Notes under the pieces: generated by a model
What the model was told of the DNA's origin: nothing
What the model saw: the letters and a program-made list of their open reading frames with translations, nothing else
Databases searched by the model: none
Made by a program: the position numbers and the translations under genes
Shown here: positions 8,349-18,286 of the stretch, in pieces
Layout of the letters: each line of letters starts with the position of its first letter
Numbering within the stretch: the stretch's first letter is position 1
Assembly (NCBI GenBank): GCA_023647555.1
Contig: JALRLY010000274.1
Span: 1-64,000, forward strand
Length of the DNA: 64,000 nt
Direction: 5' to 3'
From: Pancytospora philotis
Taxonomy: Eukaryota > Microsporidia

Positions 8349-9452
8349 TCAAACGCGTTTTATTGTCTTTTTGATATTTCTCAGGATGCTGCTGCCGCGT
8401 CTTATCACGAGCTCGAGGTTGTCCGTCTGCTGGCTCTCGGCGACGTTCACGATCCCGTTGACCTTGTCGATGATGCACTGCAGCCGGCCCTCGTTGATGA
8501 AGTTGCACAGATCGTGCTCGAGGTGCTCCGCCTGGATCTCGAATGCCTCGGCCATGCGGTCGAGATGCATCGACTGGTAGCTGATGAGCAGCTGCGAGTA
8601 GCTGCGCAGCTTCATCTCCTTGCAGAAGTGCTCGCGGTATATGCCGATGACGGGGTCTGCGCTGATGGTGTCGATGAAGCCGAGCATACTCTTCAGGAGC
8701 ACGGCGTAGTTGCAGTTGTAGTACGCGTCCGCCAGGTCCAGGTACGCGGGAAACTGCCGGACCTCGCTGTTCTCGAGGATCTTGGAGCACAGCTCGCCCC
8801 TTGAGAACGTGAGCAGCGAGGAGAACACCAGGTACAGAACAAGGCGATCGAGCCCGAAGAGCTCGCCCGCATCGAAAGAGGCCAGGCCCTCGGTGAAAAA
8901 GCGCGCAGCGCTGTGGAAGTCCGTTTTGATGAGGCTGTACAGGCCCTGGTAGATCTTGAAGCGGTTCTTGCGGTCCCAGTCGCAAGAGGTCTCGAAGATC
9001 TCCTTGGCCTGGTGCACCTGCTCGCTCAGCCCCTTCCGGTCATTCGTGATGACGGCGATGCGGATCCTGCACAGGAAGATGTCCATCTTGAGGCTGAGCG
9101 ACGGCTCGAGCTCCGTGAGGCTGCGCACCGCGGGCTTGAACTTCTCCATGTTCATCGCGCGCGCGTAGGCCTCGCAGATCTGCTTCTTCAGCTCGAACAC
9201 CCGCGTCTCGTTCTCGGCGTCCTGCTCGGCCTGTTCCTCCAGCTCTTTGATCTCCCGGTGTGCCCGCGCCTCCATCTGCTCGAGGTCGCCGCTGTCCAGG
9301 GGGAAGAGCTTCCGCTCGGCCATGCGCCTGTACACGCCGATGTTGCAGCGCTCCACCAGGTACTGCCGCAGGCGCTCGCACTCCTCCGGGGTGTTCGCTT
9401 CATTGATCATGTAGTACAGCTCGAGCCGTGGCTCCCGGAAATCCGTGTCCAT
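8349..9452 (-). CDS. RPN7: 26S proteasome lid subunit Rpn7 (PSMD6)
   Basis: Rpn7 is a PCI-domain scaffold of the 19S lid and contacts Rpn3 and the base. The predicted 367 residues match the usual length of about 390-430. The N-terminal part has helical repeats with an acidic coiled coil around residues 60-85 (E-I-K-E-L-E-E-Q-A-E-Q-D-A-E-N-E). The central block F-E-T-S-C-D-W-D-R-K-N-R-F-K-I-Y-Q-G is characteristic. The C-terminal PCI winged helix includes Y-R-E-H-F-C-K-E-M-K-L-R-S-Y-S-Q-L-L and ends with I-I-D-K-V-N-G-I-V. The ATG at 9452 fits the family; longer frames to 9599 encode unrelated basic sequence. It is convergent with the MBOAT gene, only 71 bases apart. Confidence 0.92.
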   Translation of the reverse strand: MDTDFREPRLELYYMINEANTPEECERLRQYLVERCNIGVYRRMAERKLFPLDSGDLEQMEARAHREIKELEEQAEQDAENETRVFELKKQICEAYARAMNMEKFKPAVRSLTELEPSLSLKMDIFLCRIRIAVITNDRKGLSEQVHQAKEIFETSCDWDRKNRFKIYQGLYSLIKTDFHSAARFFTEGLASFDAGELFGLDRLVLYLVFSSLLTFSRGELCSKILENSEVRQFPAYLDLADAYYNCNYAVLLKSMLGFIDTISADPVIGIYREHFCKEMKLRSYSQLLISYQSMHLDRMAEAFEIQAEHLEHDLCNFINEGRLQCIIDKVNGIVNVAESQQTDNLELVIRRGSSILRNIKKTIKRV

Positions 9453-9863
9453 TAGGGGTGGCGCTCCGCCCTTCTTGTTGCGAAAAAATATCGGGTAGTG
9501 TCGATCGCATTTAAGCCGTTTGGGGCCATCCTTGGTGTATCGCACGTGTCGTATGCGCGGGTGCAGATGCTTCCACCGCGCGTAAACTGCAAGGAGCATT
9601 GTTTTACTGTAAAGTGGAAAACAAGCATGGGGTTTATTTTAGAAAGCGAGAAGAGCTCTATGCGCACCGCAGTGTAAAGTATGCACGTATCAGCCTCTTA
9701 AATATATCCACTGCGCTCTTTGCATTGAATGCTACCAGCCGTAGCAGACCCCACTTAACACGTAACTATCCCAGGCATTTACAACAGAAAAGCAACATGC
9801 GCTCCAGAGAGCCCGTGCACGGCACATCGCAGAATGCGCAAAGAACACAAAACTTTTGCGCCC

Positions 9864-11087
9864 ATGTCTGCGGGGCGCGCGAGCCAGCAGCGAACGTTCC
9901 TGAGCGACGCTGTCGAAATTACCGCGATGGGCGTCAGATCGCTCGAGAGCGACGACTTCTCCCGCTGCTTCCGCCCGGCGCGCCGCACCGCCATGCAGCG
10001 GAGCGGCGTCCTGTACGTCTTCTCGTTCATCGCGCGCTACTTCGTCCTGTTCCCGCTGCGCCTGGCCGTGCTGCTCGTCGGCAGCGCGCTCGCGGGCCTG
10101 TGCCTGCTCTACGGCATCTACGCGCCGAGCGAGGCGGCGGTCTCGGCCTCCTTCACGTTCTTCTTCAAGGTGCTCGTCGCCGCGTTCAACTGCCGCGTCA
10201 GGCACCGCGGCCTCAAGCGCGCGCTCAAGGTGCCGCATGTTTACGTCGCCAACCACACGTCATTCATAGACTTCATCATCCTCAGCTCCTACAAGTTCTG
10301 CCACGCGTCGATCGCCGAGGACCACGGCGGGCTCTTCAGCTTCATATTCAACACGATTCTCTCGCGCAACGGGTCGATCGCGTTCAAGCGCAGCGAGCGC
10401 GGCAACCGCGAGGAGGCGCTCCGGCGCATCAAGGCGCACGTCAAGGAGAACAGGACGCCGATGCTCATCTTCCCCGAGGGCACCGTGGTCAACAACGAGT
10501 ACGCCGTGCTGTTCCAGAAGGGCGCCTTCGAGCTCGGCGCCACGGTGTGCCCGGTCGGCATCCGGTACAAGAAGCGGCTGATGGACCCGTACTGGAACCG
10601 CCGCGGGCACTGCTTCACGCTGCATCTTTTCTACCTCATGACGCGCTGGCGCATCGACGCCGACGTCTTCTGGCTGAAGCCCGTGCAGTGCATGCCCGAC
10701 GAGAGCCCGTTCGAGTTCAGCCACCGCGTGAAGAGCGTGATCGCGAAGGCTGTGGGCCTCAAGAACACGCTGTGGAACGGCTACTTCAAGAGCTCGTCGG
10801 TCATCAAGGACCGCGTGCTCTTCAAGGCGGCCTACCGCAACGCCTACGCCAGCTACACGGACGGCACCATCGCGCGCGTGCAGGAGGCCGACCGCGCGGA
10901 CGGGCGCGCGTACATGCACGGCGACGACATCTACTGCAGCGACGAGGACGGCCGGCTGTACTTCGGCAGCGTTACCTACAGCGCGTTCATCAACGAATGC
11001 TGCAGGGAGTACCTGAGGCTGAAGATGGGCAACGCCATCAACGTCAAGGACCAGCTGCGCGTGCTGGAGCTCCGCCTCAAGGTGTAG
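9864..11087 (+). CDS. Glycerol-3-phosphate acyltransferase, GPAT3/4-like (PlsC domain)
   Basis: The enzyme acylates glycerol-3-phosphate or lysophosphatidate in the ER, the entry step of glycerolipid synthesis. The predicted 407 residues have two adjacent hydrophobic segments at about residues 48-82. The acyltransferase domain follows with motif I N-H-T-S-F-I-D (130-136), motif II around G-S-I-A-F-K-R-S-E-R, and motif III F-P-E-G-T (203-207) followed by V-V-N-N. The Y-W-N and L-x-x-M-T-x-W block after the active site is typical of GPAT3/GPAT4 rather than LPAAT1. A non-catalytic tail of about 100 residues is not recognised. I prefer the ATG at 9864 because an AAACTTTTG box lies about 10 bases before it. 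Confidence 0.85.
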   Translation: MSAGRASQQRTFLSDAVEITAMGVRSLESDDFSRCFRPARRTAMQRSGVLYVFSFIARYFVLFPLRLAVLLVGSALAGLCLLYGIYAPSEAAVSASFTFFFKVLVAAFNCRVRHRGLKRALKVPHVYVANHTSFIDFIILSSYKFCHASIAEDHGGLFSFIFNTILSRNGSIAFKRSERGNREEALRRIKAHVKENRTPMLIFPEGTVVNNEYAVLFQKGAFELGATVCPVGIRYKKRLMDPYWNRRGHCFTLHLFYLMTRWRIDADVFWLKPVQCMPDESPFEFSHRVKSVIAKAVGLKNTLWNGYFKSSSVIKDRVLFKAAYRNAYASYTDGTIARVQEADRADGRAYMHGDDIYCSDEDGRLYFGSVTYSAFINECCREYLRLKMGNAINVKDQLRVLELRLKV

Positions 11088-11374
11088 TCCATAGCCTGAG
11101 CGCTGGGTTGCGCCCCAAATAAACTGTTTAGAAGATGCGGGTTATTTCTTACTTGGCGGCCGGCCGTTATTCATCGAGGTGACACCAAGTAGGTTCGATT
11201 GAAAACACTTTTGAATAGCTCCGCACCTTACGCCTCCCGGTGGGCCGAGCCCTCCCTATAATCGAAAGGCGCGTAATGAATGCGCTGCAAATTTTTATAA
11301 TACTGGAGGTGCGCCGTTTGGGCGACTATCGCCCCTTTGTTCGCGGTAAAAAAAGCAAAAGTACAGCCCAGCCC

Positions 11375-12205
11375 ATGCTCACGCTGTCCTCCGCGATCAG
11401 TCTTATTTTTACGGCGGCATCTGCAAGCTCAGCGGGTTTAAACCCAGAGATCTGTGGAAGTCTTGAAGCGGTGGCCCCCGAAGACCCTGACAACCCTATT
11501 CATATGCTTTTTGCATTTGATGCCCAGTATAGCTCTTATTTGCGCTGGAGACGCGTTCTGCCCGAAGAAGCAGCGTTTGCTGACCTCGTCGAAAGAATGC
11601 TGGTCTACGAATGCGGAATCAAAATCTACGACGAGATCAAAGAGCCCGGCGAACGGCTCAAAGAGACCAGCAAAGAGATTAAAGAAGCCCGCAGAAAGAT
11701 CGTAAAGGTGCGCGGACAAATCAAAGAAACCCGCGGCCAGCGTAAGGACATCCTCTCCTATATCCGCAGGGCTGCTGGTGCTTGCAGTGCGTCAGGATAT
11801 GTGTTTGCCGCCTTCACTGCGCTGGCCATGTACAACCACGGTAGTTTCCTCGAGCCTGTCAAGAACATGAGGAAAAACAACCGAGACCGCGGGATGAGAG
11901 GCCTTTTGCACGCATTCAGCTGCAGCGAATTCAACGCTGAATGCTCGGAAATACGCGGCAAACCCGTCGAAGAGTATTCAATGGACGATTTCAGCGCAAT
12001 CAGCATTCTTGTTGAGTTTTCGCTGTTCACGAAGAAGTTAGAGCCCGCTTCCGACTGTAAAACATTCCGGGCCATACTTGAAAGACTTTATGGGGAGGCC
12101 TTTGCGCCCGAAAACGACGACGCGGTGAACAAAAAACTGACTGAAAAGGTATCTTGCTTCAATTCTTTAGCCAACAGAGTTTTAGGATGCCCCAGCAGCC
12201 GATAA
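11375..12205 (+). CDS. Secreted lineage-specific protein, family A, divergent member
   Basis: Its function is unknown. The 276-residue product begins with a clear signal peptide (L-T-L-S-S-A-I-S-L-I-F-T-A-A-S-A), so it is predicted to be secreted. The body shares a pattern with the two tandem genes at 18.3 and 19.4 kb: I-R-R-A-A-G-A-C-S-A-S, then T-A-L-A-M-Y-N-H, a spaced R-D-R-G-M-R-G-L-L, and a region matching E-F-x-L-F. Between the signal and this core lies a Lys/Glu-rich helical insert (K-E-T, K-E-I, K-E-A repeats, about residues 85-130) that the other two lack. Third codon positions carry more A/T than the housekeeping neighbours. The start is set by the signal peptide; an upstream frame back to 11240 is open but not convincing. 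Confidence 0.7.
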   Translation: MLTLSSAISLIFTAASASSAGLNPEICGSLEAVAPEDPDNPIHMLFAFDAQYSSYLRWRRVLPEEAAFADLVERMLVYECGIKIYDEIKEPGERLKETSKEIKEARRKIVKVRGQIKETRGQRKDILSYIRRAAGACSASGYVFAAFTALAMYNHGSFLEPVKNMRKNNRDRGMRGLLHAFSCSEFNAECSEIRGKPVEEYSMDDFSAISILVEFSLFTKKLEPASDCKTFRAILERLYGEAFAPENDDAVNKKLTEKVSCFNSLANRVLGCPSSR

Positions 12206-12542
12206 ATTAATTTTAAGTATACGTGAACAACTATCTGCAAGCTGTGCATTTTCGCACCGCTCTATGGGCCAGTGCATCAGTTTCTTCGGTCCTACGAGGA
12301 TCGCCTGTTGAGATTCAAATGGCACAGCCGCTGAAGTCTCTGCATCTTCCGGGACGGACTGTGGGCTATCATGAGTTGTGTTTCTAGATTATACATTTTG
12401 ATGACCCGGCTATATCTCTGTAGCTTGTTCATGCACTTTGCCATAGCTTTCAAGAGCATCTCAGTGATATGAAAAAGCGATTCATCATAAATTTTGAGCA
12501 TCGGTGTTTGTTGCATATGCGTGAGTGCGCACGCACACCCCA
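12206..12542. other. Intergenic gap, nothing recognised
   Basis: These 337 bases are between the secreted protein gene and U1-C. I see no coding, tRNA or repeat signal beyond the AT-rich 3' end of the upstream gene. Confidence 0.5.
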
Positions 12543-12734
12543 ATGCCGGGTTATCACTGCGACTATTGCGACAGAACAGTGGCCCGTGCGACGGCCAAGC
12601 TGATCGCAGCGCACAACAGAGGGCAGCAGCACAGGCTCATGCGGAAGGCCTTCTACGCCGAGCTGCGCGAAGAAGCATCTGTTGTTGCGGAGCTGGAGAG
12701 TATCCGCAGGATGCAGCAGCGCGGCACAGACTGA
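12543..12734 (+). CDS. YHC1: U1 snRNP protein C (U1-C)
   Basis: U1-C stabilises the pairing between U1 snRNA and the 5' splice site. This 63-residue protein begins directly with the family's N-terminal zinc finger: M-P-x-Y-H-C-D-Y-C-D, then H24 and H30 in A-H-N-R-G-Q-Q-H. This gives the C2H2 spacing of human U1-C (M-P-K-F-Y-C-D-Y-C-D). The helix after the finger (F-Y-A-E-L-R-E-E-A) also fits. The Pro/Gly/Met-rich tail of animal proteins is absent, as expected for a reduced genome. The ATG at 12543 is fixed by the family start; an ATG 18 bases upstream is in frame but would add unrelated residues. With Prp31 it shows that a spliceosome is retained. Confidence 0.9.
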   Translation: MPGYHCDYCDRTVARATAKLIAAHNRGQQHRLMRKAFYAELREEASVVAELESIRRMQQRGTD

Positions 12735-12987
12735 GCTGCGGCACTGGTTCGGCTATGGCAACGCCCATTAAGCAGCGCTCTTAATCCAACAGCAATGCTG
12801 GCCAGTATTCTTGCTGTTGAGAGGGCAGTCCTGCCTTATTCCGGTGCCAGCAAAGCTTGTGATCTAGAGAACCACGATGTGGTGAAATAGCAAACCGCCA
12901 AATACTTTTCGACTCTCTGGCTGCTAGCGCACCTGTAACTTTGAGCTCTCGCCCTGCAATGCGAGCGGCACGAGCGCACATTTTTGC

Positions 12988-14085
12988 ATGCCCCGCATGG
13001 AGGACAGTGCAGAACAGCTCGCGCGAACACACGCGGTGAAAAGCAGCGACAAATCTATAGCGGTCCGGCTCAACAAGCCAGCCGACTTCGTGTACGACAT
13101 ATCCGATGTTGTTCTGGTGTACGAAAAGGGCACCGGCAAGTACGCGGTCACGTGCCCGGAGCTCCCGGCGCCGATCATCCGGAACATCCTGAGCTTCCAG
13201 GGTCCCGAGCTTGCGAGCTACGTGCAGTTCATCGAGGAGCATCTGAGCGAGTTTTGCATGGGCCGCAGGCCCGCGCCGGCTGCAGCCCCGCGGTCGGCTT
13301 CTGCGCCAAGCGAGAGCGCGCCGCAGCCAACGGACGGCCTGCACGCGCTTCCGTCCGCCTACAAGTTTCCCCTCAGCACGAACGTCACGCCCAACCTGAA
13401 GTTCGACTCGATGAAGAGCAACATCTTGGTTTTTACCTGCAGGGAAATATCGCTAACCGTGGAGTGCAACAAATGCCACACCATAGAGACCGCCAGCCAG
13501 TCGTCTGCGTGCAAAAAGTGCCACGCGGCCCTGGAGCTCACGTACGTCCCGTGCTTCAGCCACGACCACCTGGGCTTCCTCGCCCTGAAGGGCTGCAGGT
13601 ACGTAGCGTTCGGGCCGAGCAGGTTCCAGCTGAGCTGCGCGGGCTGCCAGAGCAACTACGAGACACCGAGCGTGGGTATCGGCAGGAAATACGTGTTCAA
13701 GTGCTTCAGCTGCTTCGTAGAGATCGCGTTTGTGGTGGAGCAGGTGGTGTACGCGCAGAAGAAGGACTACAAGCTCGTGGCCGGAGCAGAGCTGCCGAAC
13801 AAGGGCACGTGCAAGCACTACAAGAAGTCGTACAGATGGTTCAGGTTCTCCTGCTGCAACGCGCTCTACCCCTGCGACATCTGCCACAACGAGGATGCCA
13901 AGCACCCGTGCGAGGAGGCCAAGCGGATGGTGTGCGGGCTGTGCTCCAAGGAGCAGAGCGTCAACAAGGAGTGCGACTGCGGGATGAGCCTCAAGAAGGC
14001 CCATGCCCAGTTCTGGGAGGGCGGCAAGGGCAACCGCGACAAGAGCACGATGAGCAGGAAGGACACCAAAAAGTTCCACCGCTAG
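12988..14085 (+). CDS. CHY-type zinc-finger protein
   Basis: The 365-residue protein has a Cys-rich C-terminal half. A C-x2-C pair starts near residue 153 and others follow near 165, 215 and 232. The hallmark block G-T-C-K-H-Y-K-K-S-Y-R-W-F-R-F and C-C-N-A-L-Y-P-C-D-I-C-H-N-E is then followed by C-G-L-C-S-K-E-Q. This is the CHY zinc finger (as in Hot13 and RCHY1). The end, F-W-E-G-G-K-G with M-S-R-K-D, matches a conserved fungal group of uncharacterised CHY proteins. The first 90 residues may form an RWD-like domain, then a Pro/Ala linker. The molecular role is not known; metal handling or a ubiquitin link would be inference. An ACATTTTTG box ends just before the ATG at 12988. Confidence 0.8.
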   Translation: MPRMEDSAEQLARTHAVKSSDKSIAVRLNKPADFVYDISDVVLVYEKGTGKYAVTCPELPAPIIRNILSFQGPELASYVQFIEEHLSEFCMGRRPAPAAAPRSASAPSESAPQPTDGLHALPSAYKFPLSTNVTPNLKFDSMKSNILVFTCREISLTVECNKCHTIETASQSSACKKCHAALELTYVPCFSHDHLGFLALKGCRYVAFGPSRFQLSCAGCQSNYETPSVGIGRKYVFKCFSCFVEIAFVVEQVVYAQKKDYKLVAGAELPNKGTCKHYKKSYRWFRFSCCNALYPCDICHNEDAKHPCEEAKRMVCGLCSKEQSVNKECDCGMSLKKAHAQFWEGGKGNRDKSTMSRKDTKKFHR

Positions 14086-14297
14086 GCCGGGCATGGTGCA
14101 TGCATCAGTGCTCTGTGAATTAAATTTTGGACGTTCGTTGGCTTATGTAGACTGTGTGTAGGCGTTTCAATTGGTGCTGCACCGGTACGCTATATGCATG
14201 CAGCGCGTATTGATTACTCTACCGCAGTGATCAGCGGCTATGGTATTTATTACCACGGTACGAGCGCGCACATGTTTGATCCCAGCCCCAGCTTAAA

Positions 14298-15272
14298 ATG
14301 CAAAATAAATGCCGCCCTATGCTGAAAGCGTGGGCCTGGCGGAAGCAGATAATCACCCTCGTGTCCTACGTGCTGCTGGGACTCGTATTCCTCTTCGGCG
14401 AGGAGCTGATGCCCTTCAAGAAGCAGACCATCATGGTATACCCGTCGAAAGCCTACCAGCTGTGCGTCAGGCCCGGCCGCGACGGGCGCGCCGAGCTGTA
14501 CGATTTCCGCGGCGCCAAGCAGGCGGTGCCGATAGAGCAGATCAAAGAGGGGCGGGCCGACAACGAGCTGCTGCACCGGCTGGATATGGCACTCGTGAGT
14601 GGCAGGAGCACCGAGTTTGTCATAAGCACCAAAGGCGTGCTATGGGCGAGCTTTCCGGACAAGCGGCGCAACTGCATGTATCCGCTCTTCGAACCCCAGA
14701 GCGGCGTGGATTCTGATACAAAACCGCTCGACAGACTGCTGCAGGCTGCCGAGAGCTCAGCGAAGGAAGACAAAACCGACGAAGCTGCCGAGTTCGATCG
14801 GCTCGTTGCCGTGCTTTCAGCGCATCTCGATGCCGGCCTCACGCTGCACATCTGGCTGACCGACAGCTACTCCTTCGTCATAAACGGCGCGAATGCGCTG
14901 CGGTTCAAGCTGAATATGAAGCAGTTGCTGGCGGGCTACCACATCGGCGGTTTCGATGCTGGCGATATCATCGGGGTGCTCTCCATCGACCGCGAGAAGG
15001 CAGTTTTCCACTGTCCCGGGGAGCCCGTGAAGACATCGGTCGCGGTGGCGCATCCCCTTGGCGATAATCGGAAGCTCCACGAAATGGCGTTGGTGCGCAA
15101 AGCAGAAATGTTCAGGGATGTGCAGCTGGGGGACTACGAACAGCACGTGCGCGATGAGTTCTGTGCCAAGGTCAAGCAGCGCCTCCAGCGCTTTCTGCGC
15201 ACAAGGGAGTTCAACGCCTTCGTTTTCCGCTGCGGCGCGCTGCTGGAGCGGATCAGCAAGCTTCCGTGGTAG
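14298..15272 (+). CDS. Single-pass membrane protein, unknown
   Basis: I do not recognise the family. The predicted 324 residues start with a short basic segment, then one strongly hydrophobic stretch (I-T-L-V-S-Y-V-L-L-G-L-V-F-L-F, about residues 19-35). This suggests a type II anchor with the remaining approximately 285 residues on the lumenal or external side. The soluble part has a mixed alpha/beta look, an acidic linker near residue 150-165, and few cysteines. The second ATG at residue 8 is an equally good start. Coding bias is clear and there is no competing frame. Confidence 0.75.
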   Translation: MQNKCRPMLKAWAWRKQIITLVSYVLLGLVFLFGEELMPFKKQTIMVYPSKAYQLCVRPGRDGRAELYDFRGAKQAVPIEQIKEGRADNELLHRLDMALVSGRSTEFVISTKGVLWASFPDKRRNCMYPLFEPQSGVDSDTKPLDRLLQAAESSAKEDKTDEAAEFDRLVAVLSAHLDAGLTLHIWLTDSYSFVINGANALRFKLNMKQLLAGYHIGGFDAGDIIGVLSIDREKAVFHCPGEPVKTSVAVAHPLGDNRKLHEMALVRKAEMFRDVQLGDYEQHVRDEFCAKVKQRLQRFLRTREFNAFVFRCGALLERISKLPW

Positions 15273-15484
15273 CTAGCTGCGCTGCGTACCAGCATGTTAA
15301 TGCAACCTGTTGCGTTCGCTACAGTATTTCATCTGAGTAAGTAAATTTTCTTGAAGCAAGCATGGCATGGCTGAATATTGATGAAAAACAGTTCACTTCA
15401 CTTCATATGACTGTTCTAACGAAATTCACTGTACACCTTGAATACAAAAACTACCTTTATAATTTAATTAGATACCCATTGCAA

Positions 15485-17992
15485 CTAGCATACCGCATCC
15501 TCGTTAACCAAAGCCACGACCTTCGACAGGATGGCGCTGATCTGGAACTCCTCGAGCCCCAGGGCCTCGCACACCTCGGCCGGCTCGCGGTGCTGACAAC
15601 CGACCATGAGAAGGATGGACTGCTGCAGGACCGTCAGTTTGGATACATCTGCGCCGAGGAAAAAGCGTCGCGCAACCGTGGGTATGGCATCAAGAACGCA
15701 TCTGGTGGTTAGGACGCCGCGCGCGAACAGCTGCAGCCGGGCCGCCTCGTCCTCCGATAGGCCGACGCTCAGCAAACTGGATCTGCGCTCCATCGCGTGG
15801 ATAAGCGCAAGCACGAGCGACGGCTGGAAAGTCCTGAAGGAGAAGGCTAGGAGCGGCACCAACCGCTGGGTGAACAGCCTGTTCATGCCGCTTATCCTTG
15901 CCTGCATGGCGTATTGCGCGCAACTATCGCTGCCAGCATCGTTATGCTCGATGCTGCGCAAGACGACGGCGGGGTGCAGCCCGGTGACCTTCGAGACGTC
16001 CTGCCGTATGCACAGCGGCACGAATCCGCTCTTCTTCCAGAAGCCCAGCAGCTTCTCGGCCAGCCCGAAAGACGCGCCGATCCAGGCGGCCCTGGCGATG
16101 GCAACCGATGTGGTCTGGCTGAACAGCACCGACGGCTTCTTGGGCACGATGAAGGGGCCGTGCGTGCTGCTGTCCGCAGATGGGGCGGCCGATGCAGAAA
16201 GAGTCTCTATGAGCTGGCGCAGCGCCTCGGTGCCGTAGCCCATGCCGTGTGCGCTAGGGTGCACGGCGATGCGGACCACGCGCACGCCGAGCTCGTCGAG
16301 GATCTGCTCATCGCCGAAGTTCTCGTGGAGAACCCACGGGACAAGGTTGCCCTCCTTGCGCACGGCGCGCCGGTCCACGCGGCCCTCGAAGGCCACCTGC
16401 ACTGCGCACAGAATGCGGCTGGACGGGCTCAGCAGCGCAAACAGCTCGTGGCTGACCGCGTCGGCCAGGATCTGCAGATCGTCGGGGCTGTTTCTGTAGT
16501 GCGAGGCGGCGAAGGTGGTGAACAGCTCCCGCAGAATGTGCTCGGTCTCGTCCGAGCCTGCGAAAAGACTGCCTTTGTTCACGTGGTAGAGCCGGCACTG
16601 CGACGGCGGCGGATTCTCCTTCAGCGGCGACGGCGTGGCCTTGAGGAGGAGGGCGCTGTCGAGCCACTTCTCGACCGGATCGCCGCGCGCGTAGCGGATG
16701 GGCTCCTCGAGCTCCAGCGACGTGTACGCCCGCTGGCGCGCTGCTTTAGCGCCGGATGCGCCCGCCAGCCGGTGCTCCTCGGCGCAGCTCCCGCCCTTGA
16801 GGAACTCGAGCAGCCGGGTCTTGAAAATCCGCCCGGTGCCCTCGTAGCCGCCGACCGTCGAGGCCATGAAGACGAGGCGCGCCGCGAGCAGATTCCTGAT
16901 GCTGTCGATGGGGATCGACGCAGCCTCGTCGACAATCAGCAGCGACGGGACGGCGAACAGCCGCTCGTGCGGGTTGAGGTACTCGACGTACTGCTTGGTC
17001 TTCGGCATCTCTATTCTGCCGATCGTCCTCTTCTTGCCCTCGAACGCGTAGGTGATCTTAAAGTCCACCGCCTTCCGGTAGCCGAGCGCCTGCAGCCCGG
17101 CGACCGCCAGGTCGAAAACCGTCTGCACGTTCTCGGGGAAGAGCGCGCTGACAGAGATGGAGGGGAGGCCCTGCGCAACCGCATGGGCGATGAACAGGCC
17201 GAGCGACGCGGACTTGCCGCGGCCGCGCGCAGCCGTGATCGAGACCACAGCATCGTCGCCCCTATCGGCGATCTGCATGCAGGCCTCCAGCACCTTCCTC
17301 TGGTCCTCCGTCCGGCACAACTTGACCAGGCTGCCGGCGCACGCCTCCTCGATCTCGCCGCTGCGGCTGGCGCTCGGCGGCGCGGCGCGCGCGGGCTCCG
17401 CAAACGCCATCGGCATCGTCACATCCATCACGCGCATCTTGTGGTCCAGAAACACTGCGTGGCTGGTCGCGGCGAGCGACCTGAAGAAGCGCCAGTTGAA
17501 GCGCGCCTCCACGCACGGGCCGATCTGGTCGTGGATGTCGGTCCGCTGCTCGAGCAGCTGGCTCAGCGAGCGCGCCTGGTCCAGCAGCAGCACGATCACA
17601 CCGCCGCCGCGGACGGTCTCCATGCACGTGACGCTGGTGTTGGGCGTGATGGCCTCGAAGTCCTGCAGCACCAGCATGTCGCACGTCCGCCCGAGGATGC
17701 GGCCCGACTCCTTGTACGGGATGTACTCGGGGCTGTTGGTCTTGATCCAGCGCACGAGCGCGTCGTCGTCGTCGGAAAGCTTCTGCTTCTTGGCGACCGC
17801 GTTGCACGCCGTCTCGGCGTTCTTGTAGCACCACACCAGCGACTGCAGCGACGACGCCTTGCACAGCCGCGAGTGCAGCGCGGGGATGTGCTTTTTGGTG
17901 CCCTCGCCGATCAGGACCACCACCAGCCTGAAGCGCTGGTCCACGCAGTACTTGAAGCACTTGTCGAGGTAGTCCGGCTCAAATTTCGCCAT
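15485..17992 (-). CDS. KRE33: RNA cytidine acetyltransferase Kre33/NAT10
   Basis: Kre33 acetylates cytidines in 18S rRNA and certain tRNAs using ATP and acetyl-CoA, and it is part of the small-subunit processome. The predicted 835 residues are shorter than yeast (1056) or human (1025) forms. The order is complete: N-terminal DUF1726 region, helicase-like module with a P-loop T-A-A-R-G-R-G-K-S-A (about 253-262) and Walker B L-L-I-V-D-E-A-A-S-I-P (about 351-361), GNAT domain with R-I-A-V-H-P-S-A-H-G-M-G-Y-G, and a C-terminal tRNA-binding-like region. The start at 17992 has an AAAATTTT box 10 bases before it. An open frame continues upstream to 18271 but is not family-like. Confidence 0.95.
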   Translation of the reverse strand: MAKFEPDYLDKCFKYCVDQRFRLVVVLIGEGTKKHIPALHSRLCKASSLQSLVWCYKNAETACNAVAKKQKLSDDDDALVRWIKTNSPEYIPYKESGRILGRTCDMLVLQDFEAITPNTSVTCMETVRGGGVIVLLLDQARSLSQLLEQRTDIHDQIGPCVEARFNWRFFRSLAATSHAVFLDHKMRVMDVTMPMAFAEPARAAPPSASRSGEIEEACAGSLVKLCRTEDQRKVLEACMQIADRGDDAVVSITAARGRGKSASLGLFIAHAVAQGLPSISVSALFPENVQTVFDLAVAGLQALGYRKAVDFKITYAFEGKKRTIGRIEMPKTKQYVEYLNPHERLFAVPSLLIVDEAASIPIDSIRNLLAARLVFMASTVGGYEGTGRIFKTRLLEFLKGGSCAEEHRLAGASGAKAARQRAYTSLELEEPIRYARGDPVEKWLDSALLLKATPSPLKENPPPSQCRLYHVNKGSLFAGSDETEHILRELFTTFAASHYRNSPDDLQILADAVSHELFALLSPSSRILCAVQVAFEGRVDRRAVRKEGNLVPWVLHENFGDEQILDELGVRVVRIAVHPSAHGMGYGTEALRQLIETLSASAAPSADSSTHGPFIVPKKPSVLFSQTTSVAIARAAWIGASFGLAEKLLGFWKKSGFVPLCIRQDVSKVTGLHPAVVLRSIEHNDAGSDSCAQYAMQARISGMNRLFTQRLVPLLAFSFRTFQPSLVLALIHAMERRSSLLSVGLSEDEAARLQLFARGVLTTRCVLDAIPTVARRFFLGADVSKLTVLQQSILLMVGCQHREPAEVCEALGLEEFQISAILSKVVALVNEDAVC

Positions 17993-18286
17993 TGCGGTTG
18001 GGAAAATTTTGCTTTCTTCTCGCTGGGGATTCTGGCCTGTCTTGTGTTGGGTGGATGCTCTTTTGGATTGCGCTGGAGCTTTGCACCGATTCACTAAAAG
18101 CTCGGCGATAGTTTGGCCACCACGATTAGGAGGACACTGAAGAGTATCGCCCATGATTAGAAGCTGAGATATTTGGCAAAATACGACCGACCAAGGAGGA
18201 AACAGGAGCGAAGCAAAAACACGCGAATCACATGCTGCTAACGAAATTGGCGCATGGAAATAACTATACACCTTCCAGCTATGAAT

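Noticed and set aside
7021..8985. Long minus-strand open frame across the MBOAT and RPN7 genes
   Set aside because: It is an antisense shadow rich in Arg, Asp, Glu and His; both genes on the coding frames have recognisable domains.
11185..11200. GGTTCGATT similar to a tRNA T loop
   Set aside because: No acceptor, anticodon or D stems can be formed around it.
15914..18097. 727-codon open frame opposite KRE33
   Set aside because: It mirrors the KRE33 gene in the antisense frame. High GC at third positions removes stops on the other strand; the product is low-complexity Arg/Ala/Leu/His and matches nothing.
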